From JACNLN01 sp964626495 (GTDB taxonomy: Bacteria; Fidelibacterota; Marinisomatia; Marinisomatales; CAZVFT01): a DNA stretch of 11,562 nt. Position numbers and translations under genes: made by a program. Each line of letters begins with the position of its first letter. The stretch's first letter is position 1. The stretch spans positions 1-11,562 of the forward strand of contig CAZVFT010000077.1 of NCBI GenBank assembly GCA_964626495.1, read 5' to 3'. Shown here in pieces: positions 7,072-11,562 of the stretch. The notes under the pieces are model-generated. The model ran no database searches and had not been told where the DNA came from. It was given only the letters and a program-made list of their open reading frames with translations.

Positions 7072-8028
7072 GTGATTCAGAAGAACTCAACTATTGTATG
7101 GCTCCTGAAAGGTGATCCCGCCATTCGCTGGCAGGTATTGAGAGATCTGCTGGACGCTGACCCTGTGGACGTTGAAACGGAAAGAACTCTTGTTGCTCAA
7201 AAAGGGTGGGGAGCAAGACTTTTGGATCTTCAGAAACCATCGGGACAGTGGGGTGGAGGGATTTATTCACCAAAGTGGACCTCCACCACTTATACAATGC
7301 TTCTGCTTCGTCGAATGGGACTTCCTTCCCAACACCCACAAGCACAGAAGGCAGGCGGATTACTTCTTGAAAAAGGGTTTTATCACGATGGTGGTATAAA
7401 TTACTCCGTATCCATCCATCACAGCGAGACGTGCATTACAGGGATGATCCTCTCCATACTTTCCTATTTCAGATACCCTGACGATCGGGTAAATCAACTT
7501 GTAGAACATTTATTGGATCAACAGATGAAGGATGGAGGTTGGAATTGCCAGTCATATAAAGGTGCTACTCACAGTTCGTTTCACACCACCATTTCCGTCC
7601 TGGAAGGATTACGAGAGTATGAGAAGTTCAGCAACGAGAACACTTCTGAAATCAGCGAAGCACAAGAACGGGGACGGGAATTTCTGCTGGTTCATCGTCT
7701 CTTTCGGTCGCACAGAACCGGAGAGGTGGTCAATTCCGTATTGACTCGATTTTCATTTCCGCCAAGGTGGCACTACGATATTCTGAGAGCGCTGGACTAC
7801 TTTCAGGATGTAAGGGCAAAACGTGATTCCCGGCTTGTAGACTCAATAAAGATTGTACAAAAGAAACGGAAGAAAGATGGGTGTTGGTTCCTTCAGAACC
7901 GACATCCCGGCCGGACGCACTTCGAACTTGAGAAGACAGGTAGTCCGAGCCGCTGGAACACTTTTAGAGCTCTGCATGTCCTCAGGTGGTGGGAGGGATT
8001 TTCTGGGATTGAGAGTTCGGTAGAATAG
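7072..8028 (+). CDS. Squalene-cyclase/prenyltransferase-like alpha-toroid protein
   Basis: This 318-residue protein appears cytosolic, with no signal peptide or membrane segment. It carries QW-type repeats of the terpene cyclase/protein prenyltransferase (alpha/alpha6) fold: QKPSGQW (54-60), QMKDGGW (151-157) and a degenerate KKDGCW ending at Trp272. The acidic DxDD motif that protonates substrate in squalene-hopene cyclase is absent, and the protein is about half the length of those enzymes, so it is probably not a cyclase. Proteins of this size with this fold are widespread and mostly uncharacterised. The start is the GTG at 7072; a stop codon lies 15 bases upstream in frame and no ATG occurs before residue 90 or so, but the ribosome site is weak. 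The radical SAM gene follows after 23 bases, suggesting one operon. Confidence 0.75.
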   Translation: MIQKNSTIVWLLKGDPAIRWQVLRDLLDADPVDVETERTLVAQKGWGARLLDLQKPSGQWGGGIYSPKWTSTTYTMLLLRRMGLPSQHPQAQKAGGLLLEKGFYHDGGINYSVSIHHSETCITGMILSILSYFRYPDDRVNQLVEHLLDQQMKDGGWNCQSYKGATHSSFHTTISVLEGLREYEKFSNENTSEISEAQERGREFLLVHRLFRSHRTGEVVNSVLTRFSFPPRWHYDILRALDYFQDVRAKRDSRLVDSIKIVQKKRKKDGCWFLQNRHPGRTHFELEKTGSPSRWNTFRALHVLRWWEGFSGIESSVE

Positions 8029-8051
8029 AACATAATAGATCAAAAGGGACA

Positions 8052-9899
8052 ATGCTCTGTACTCAATGTCAGAACCAGCTAGTAGCAAAAATCATTGGTA
8101 TCTGTGCAGATTGTCTTCGCCAAATCCCAGAATCGGACTTGTCACCAAAGTTCCATTTTCCTGTTCGCGAGAAGTTTGGTTTGCCTATTCTTCCACCCAC
8201 TGCCAGTGAAGGTAAACTCTGTCATTTCTGTGGTAACCAGTGCCAAATTCTGCCAGGTGAGAGTGGATACTGTGGAGTGCGTATCAACCGAGACGGAAAG
8301 ATCAGCAATCTCGCACCTAAGAGAAGCGCCCTGGCTCATATGTATCACGATCCCCTGCCCACTAATTGCTGTGCTACCTGGTTTTTTGAGGGGTCGAAGG
8401 AGAGAGGAAACAATCTTGCTGTATTTTTCTATGGCTGTAACTTCAATTGTCTATTCTGTCAGAATTCTTCACATAAGTTTGTAAAAAACGCCTCTACAAT
8501 TTCAGAAGAGCGGATGGTTCAGGCCGCCTTAGATCCGTCCGTTCGATGTGTCTGTTTCTTCGGTGGGTCTCCTGAGCCCCACCTGCCTTTTGCTATTCGA
8601 GTTTCCCGAAGGATCATCAAGGAAAGCAACAACTCCAAACGCATCTGCTGGGAATGGAACGGCTGTGGGAATCCTGATCTGGTGATTCAATCATTTTCCA
8701 TAGACAATTATGACCCTGAGATTGGTGATTTCGTAGTGGTAACGATTGTTGTTAAGAACCAGGGGACAGGAGATGCCATTGGGACGTTCTGGGTTGATCT
8801 GTACTATAACTTAACGTCACCGCCCTTGCTTGGCGACACCGGAGACGTTTACTGGGATATTCCAGGACTGGACGCTGGTTATTCGACAACAATAACCACT
8901 ACTGTACAGGATTGGAGTCCTGGTTACTGGGATTCGTACGTACAGGTTGATAGCGATGAACTAATTGAAGGGTCCGATGAAACCAATAATGTGTATGGCC
9001 CTGTGAGGATACGGTGGCACGAGCCAGAGATACTTGATTATTATGGGTGGCCAATTCAAAGTCAATTTTCACCCCACGATGTGAATTCAGTGTTAAATGA
9101 GTACCGGGATAATCCAGATTATCACTTCCATAATGGCATCGATATTCAAGCTACACAGGGAACAGATGTCTATTCTGTTTCTTCGGGAATTCTGGAATAT
9201 CAATACAACCAAGAAACAGGTGAACTATATGGATTGAGTGTTGGAAATTTTGTATATATTCATCTGGAAGATTTCGATCCCAATCTACCGCTACCGAATA
9301 AATGGGTTACCCATGCTGGTTTTCGACTGGCTGAAACCAATTCTGAAAATCATGTACACTTTGTTGATGGTCCCTTATATGATTATGTCAATCCCCTCCG
9401 GGATGACGGCATAAATCCGGCTTATGTAGATAATTATAGTCCAGAAATAGGATCACTTTTCATAAAAGATCATGAAACGGGCGATGATATTGATCACGAT
9501 AATGTACAAGATACAGTGGATTTCATTGTGCAGGTGAAGGATCACATCTACACAACTTCACACCGGAACGGAATATACAAGTTGGGTTATGAAATTGTGG
9601 GGACCGGGCAACAAGTAAATAGCTATCAATTTGACAGGTGGCTGACTGATACCTACTTCTCTCTTGTCTTTCCTCAAACTCCGGAGGCAAATCCTGGCTA
9701 TATCTATTACAACGTAACAAACCATATGGTGGGTGACAATGCGGTGGTGGAAGGTTTTTGGGATTCCAATAGTGTACTTGATGGAACCTATCAGGTTCGA
9801 ATTACTGCAGAAGATAAAGCTGGAAATGTAACCCCGAAAGATTTCTCCATTATGGTTGATAATTCCCCTGAAATGCATCAAAGGAGAGAAAAAAAATGA
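8052..9899 (+). CDS. Chimeric ORF: N-terminal half of a radical SAM enzyme joined in frame to a CARDB-M23 peptidase
   Basis: One 615-residue open frame holds two unrelated halves. Residues 1-210 match the PflA/AmmeMemoRadiSam-like radical SAM group: a CxxC...CxxC zinc ribbon (Cys3, 6, 18, 21), KLCHFCGNQCQILPGESGYC (Cys57, 60, 64, 74), the cluster motif GCNFNCLFC (Cys129, 133, 136), then GGSPEPHLPF and CWEWNGCGNPDLV. Such enzymes usually have 330-390 residues, so the second half of the barrel is missing. From PDLVIQSFSIDN (about 208) the sequence is a CARDB domain, then an M23/LytM-type domain (about 330-450) with zinc ligands His360 and Asp364 (HNGID) and the HVH pair 434-436, then an Ig-like C-terminal domain. 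CARDB-M23 proteins are secreted, yet no signal peptide is present here. The join lies about 8673-8684. It may be a true deletion fusion or an assembly artefact. The M23 half is probably silent as a peptidase if made in the cytosol. Confidence 0.8.
   Translation: MLCTQCQNQLVAKIIGICADCLRQIPESDLSPKFHFPVREKFGLPILPPTASEGKLCHFCGNQCQILPGESGYCGVRINRDGKISNLAPKRSALAHMYHDPLPTNCCATWFFEGSKERGNNLAVFFYGCNFNCLFCQNSSHKFVKNASTISEERMVQAALDPSVRCVCFFGGSPEPHLPFAIRVSRRIIKESNNSKRICWEWNGCGNPDLVIQSFSIDNYDPEIGDFVVVTIVVKNQGTGDAIGTFWVDLYYNLTSPPLLGDTGDVYWDIPGLDAGYSTTITTTVQDWSPGYWDSYVQVDSDELIEGSDETNNVYGPVRIRWHEPEILDYYGWPIQSQFSPHDVNSVLNEYRDNPDYHFHNGIDIQATQGTDVYSVSSGILEYQYNQETGELYGLSVGNFVYIHLEDFDPNLPLPNKWVTHAGFRLAETNSENHVHFVDGPLYDYVNPLRDDGINPAYVDNYSPEIGSLFIKDHETGDDIDHDNVQDTVDFIVQVKDHIYTTSHRNGIYKLGYEIVGTGQQVNSYQFDRWLTDTYFSLVFPQTPEANPGYIYYNVTNHMVGDNAVVEGFWDSNSVLDGTYQVRITAEDKAGNVTPKDFSIMVDNSPEMHQRREKK
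8673..8684. other. Probable fusion junction within codons for Pro-Asp-Leu-Val
   Basis: CCTGATCTGGTG encodes PDLV. NP-x-L-V is expected both at the end of the radical SAM WNGCGNPxLV segment and at the start of CARDB domains (PDLVIQSF). The two gene halves thus share about 12 bases of likely microhomology at the join, and the frame is kept. Confidence 0.55.
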
Positions 9900-11212
9900 G
9901 AAAAATAATCACTAATAAACGTCCAAGAAGAACTATTACAAGCGTTATACCGAAAACAATTACTCTCGTAATTTTGTCTATTCTTATAACTGACTTGGTT
10001 TTTTCACAACAGAAGACTCGCACCTGGAGGGGACGTGAAGGGAAAGTGATGGAGTATGAATTGGTGAAAGAACAAAACTTGGGAAAGGATATAAGAAAAG
10101 TCATCTACTCTAAAAAGACATACACTGACCCCATGAAGCCAAAGTACATTCGAAGACATTTTATCACCAAGGATGGAAGAAAATTGCCTGGTGAATTAGT
10201 AGCACTGAATAAAGGTAAGGCAATTCCCAATATTAGTCCGAAGGATAGAATTACATTCACGGAAAGCGGGAATTTCTACTATCGGAAAAAGGTATTAGAG
10301 AGAATAGAGAAGGGTCCAATGAAAATACGTGTAAGCTTTTTTCAAGCCCCTGACAAAATACTATGGGAGAAGGATTACATAATAGGGTATGATGCAGGAG
10401 GACCAGGGTATATTATTTCTGACTTTGATGGAACTGTAGTTGAAATCGTAGGTAAACTGTACTTTTATAGTTCAAGTGGAGATTTTCTAAATAGTCATAA
10501 GCTATACAATACAAAAATTTCCTATCGAGAGGGAGGGATAACAGGTCGTTTTACGGAAAATGGACAATACTTTGTATCACAAGTAACTGGAGATGATGGC
10601 TCTACGTATAGTCATGGTACAGCCATAATCTTGTTTACAAAAGACGGGGAGAAATTATGGACCTTTGAACCTTTTGAACCAAAAGGTTTTTATACCATTT
10701 GGCCCTCACTAGATGCTTCGTTTATTATAAGTTTTAACTTTATTTTAGGTAAAGAAGAAGCAACCTATTTGCTTGATAGAAAAGGCAATCTTATCCAGAG
10801 ATTCCTCGGATTATATACTAGTCATGCAGTTTTCTCAGAATCTCAGGAATATGCTGTACTCAATAACATTAACGAGGTGAATTTGATTAGGTGTCAAACG
10901 GGGGAAATAGCAATGCATTATCCTCATTGGGGTCGGGGTCCCAATATTCTAGATATTGACATATCTGAAGAACTTGGTGTGGTGGCGATTCTGGAAGGGA
11001 GTATTAGTGGGCAGACGGTTAATAACCCACTTGCAAAGTTTACAAATGGGAAGATAAGTGTTATAAACTTGAACGGTGTTCCTGCATGGGAGCATTATCT
11101 CCCGATTATCGAGGCACCCCAGATTGCAACAAAGTTGAGCCTTTCGAGAGATGGAAAGACAATTGGGGTGATGCTGGCCTCTACGTATAGTGAGTATAAA
11201 CTTCAGGAATAG
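9896..11212 (+). CDS. Secreted beta-propeller-like protein of unknown function
   Basis: The product has 438 residues. A long basic N-region (MRKIITNKRPRR...) is followed by a hydrophobic stretch (ITLVILSILITDLVFS) and QQK, a signal peptide or anchor with likely cleavage after VFS. From about residue 165 the chain shows repeated short strands of the WD40/PQQ-like kind (LYFYSSSGDFL, IILFTKDGEKLWTF, YLLDRKGNLI, ISVINLNGVPAWEHYLP), suggesting a propeller facing the periplasm or surface. No catalytic motif is seen. Its ATG overlaps the previous stop (ATGA), and AAGGAG at 9881-9886, nine bases upstream, is a strong ribosome site, so it is translationally coupled to the CARDB-M23 frame. The next gene starts 13 bases after its stop, so the three probably form one operon for exported proteins. 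The family is not recognised. Confidence 0.7.
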   Translation: MRKIITNKRPRRTITSVIPKTITLVILSILITDLVFSQQKTRTWRGREGKVMEYELVKEQNLGKDIRKVIYSKKTYTDPMKPKYIRRHFITKDGRKLPGELVALNKGKAIPNISPKDRITFTESGNFYYRKKVLERIEKGPMKIRVSFFQAPDKILWEKDYIIGYDAGGPGYIISDFDGTVVEIVGKLYFYSSSGDFLNSHKLYNTKISYREGGITGRFTENGQYFVSQVTGDDGSTYSHGTAIILFTKDGEKLWTFEPFEPKGFYTIWPSLDASFIISFNFILGKEEATYLLDRKGNLIQRFLGLYTSHAVFSESQEYAVLNNINEVNLIRCQTGEIAMHYPHWGRGPNILDIDISEELGVVAILEGSISGQTVNNPLAKFTNGKISVINLNGVPAWEHYLPIIEAPQIATKLSLSRDGKTIGVMLASTYSEYKLQE

Positions 11213-11225
11213 AAAGGGAAGAATT

Positions 11226-11447
11226 ATGAAAAGATTTCTTGTAATTTCATCAGTACTAATCTTGTTGCTTACCACTATCCATGCAACGGACCCCGTAACA
11301 AAGGCGGATTATCTCATCATCACCCATCCGCAACTTGATCAAGGTACATGGCTGACATACCTGGTTGCCCTTCAGGAAGGAAGGGGCTTTCAGGTGGGTG
11401 TCCAATACGTGCAGGATGGTGCCAACAAGGTTCAAAAAAATGCTTGA
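11226..11447 (+). pseudogene. Truncated N-terminus of a gingipain-like (C25) secreted protein
   Basis: The frame codes 73 residues and stops at TGA 11445-11447. A signal peptide (MKRFLVISSVLILLLTT, cut near IHA-TD) leads to ADYLIITHPQL followed by LVALQEGRGFQVGVQYVQDG. This is the usual beginning of C25 peptidases (DYLIIT...L..W...KGF.V). Those proteins usually run to many hundreds of residues, so this copy has lost its catalytic Cys-His domain. The last codons pass through an A7 run (11434-11440), followed by T7 and G11 runs. Loss of one A leaves the frame open to 11550, but with an unconvincing sequence. AAAGGGA at 11213-11219 is a good ribosome site, 13 bases after the preceding gene. A sequencing or assembly error, a true frameshift or phase variation are all possible; a genuine small protein is less likely. 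Confidence 0.55.
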
Positions 11448-11457
11448 TTTTTTTCTC

Positions 11458-11468
11458 GGGGGGGGGGG
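11458..11468. repeat. G11 homopolymer tract
   Basis: Eleven consecutive G residues follow a T7 run and CTC, 11 bases after the stop of the truncated C25-like frame. Such runs are rare in this AT-leaning DNA. Long G tracts are slippage-prone in phase-variable genes, but they are also a known sequencing artefact. Confidence 0.8.
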
Positions 11469-11546
11469 TAGACGCAGTAAGAGGATATTTTCATGTTGTT
11501 TAAGTATGTTGAAAACGATACACACGATCACAAGGAGGGCAAGGGG

Positions 11547-11562
11547 ATGAGAAATATAAAAC
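11547..11562 (+). CDS. Start of a further gene (cut by the window edge)
   Basis: ATG at 11547 begins MRNIK and runs off the end. AAGGAGG at 11532-11538, eight bases upstream, is the best Shine-Dalgarno in the window. A second in-frame ATG at 11493 (MLFKYVENDTHDHKEGKG and then MRNIK) has AAGAGGA at 11479-11485, seven bases upstream, so the gene may start there. Five or 23 codons are too few to name a product. Confidence 0.4.

Noticed and set aside
7072..8028. Assignment as a functional squalene-hopene cyclase
   Set aside because: The DxDD catalytic motif is missing and the length is about half; only the fold-level similarity can be supported.
8095..8484. 129-codon plus-strand frame within the radical SAM region
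   Set aside because: It is out of frame with the CxxxCxxC-bearing ORF, which clearly encodes the radical SAM motifs; this one is a shadow.
11365..11550. Frame through the G11 tract as the continuation of the C25-like protein by -1 slippage at A7
   Set aside because: The frame stays open, but its sequence (GGGGRRSKR and then basic residues) does not resemble any C25 segment, and a strong ribosome site for a new gene lies within it.

Overview
The window looks like a chromosomal piece (probably a contig from an uncultured genome) of a Gram-negative bacterium of the Fibrobacterota-Chlorobiota-Bacteroidota (FCB) kind, for example the Neomarinimicrobiota/Cloacimonadota/Calditrichota neighbourhood. 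The grounds are indirect. There are several secreted peptidases with large beta-sandwich extensions, an M1 peptidase with a GWAMEHQ variant of the GAMEN motif, a gingipain-like (C25) N-terminus, CARDB domains, moderately AT-rich DNA, and an intergenic region full of small GC-rich hairpins. No rRNA, tRNA, integrase or CRISPR array was seen, so the lineage is an inference.

Left part (1-4008, minus strand). A long secreted M1 metallopeptidase runs off the left edge. Upstream of it and codirectional is a 12-TM APC-family amino acid permease. The M1 gene has its own putative extended -10 promoter.

Middle (4009-4840). About 830 bp without a convincing gene. It holds a dense cluster of palindromes: a roughly 95-bp inverted repeat with a hairpin in each arm, a cloverleaf-like nested palindrome, and at least five 16-18-bp GC-rich mini-hairpins, some sitting inside longer palindromes. 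Two very short possible ORFs lie near its right end.

Right part (4841-11562, plus strand). A signal-peptide-bearing oligopeptidase B (S9A) comes first. A 318-aa protein with squalene-cyclase-like QW motifs follows, with a radical SAM gene 23 bp later. That radical SAM reading frame is abnormal. After its [4Fe-4S] motif and the WNGCGNPDLV segment it passes, without loss of frame, into a CARDB domain plus an M23 (LytM-type) metallopeptidase domain that should be extracytoplasmic. Next, overlapping by ATGA, is a secreted beta-propeller-like protein. It is followed by a C25/gingipain-like N-terminus that stops after 73 codons beside A7, T7 and G11 homopolymers, and then the first codons of another gene.

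Taken together, M1 peptidase, oligopeptidase B, M23 domain, C25 fragment and amino acid permease suggest a cell that digests external protein or peptides and imports amino acids. The two most notable points are the in-frame radical SAM/CARDB-M23 chimera (a real deletion fusion or an assembly join) and the nested-hairpin intergenic cluster.
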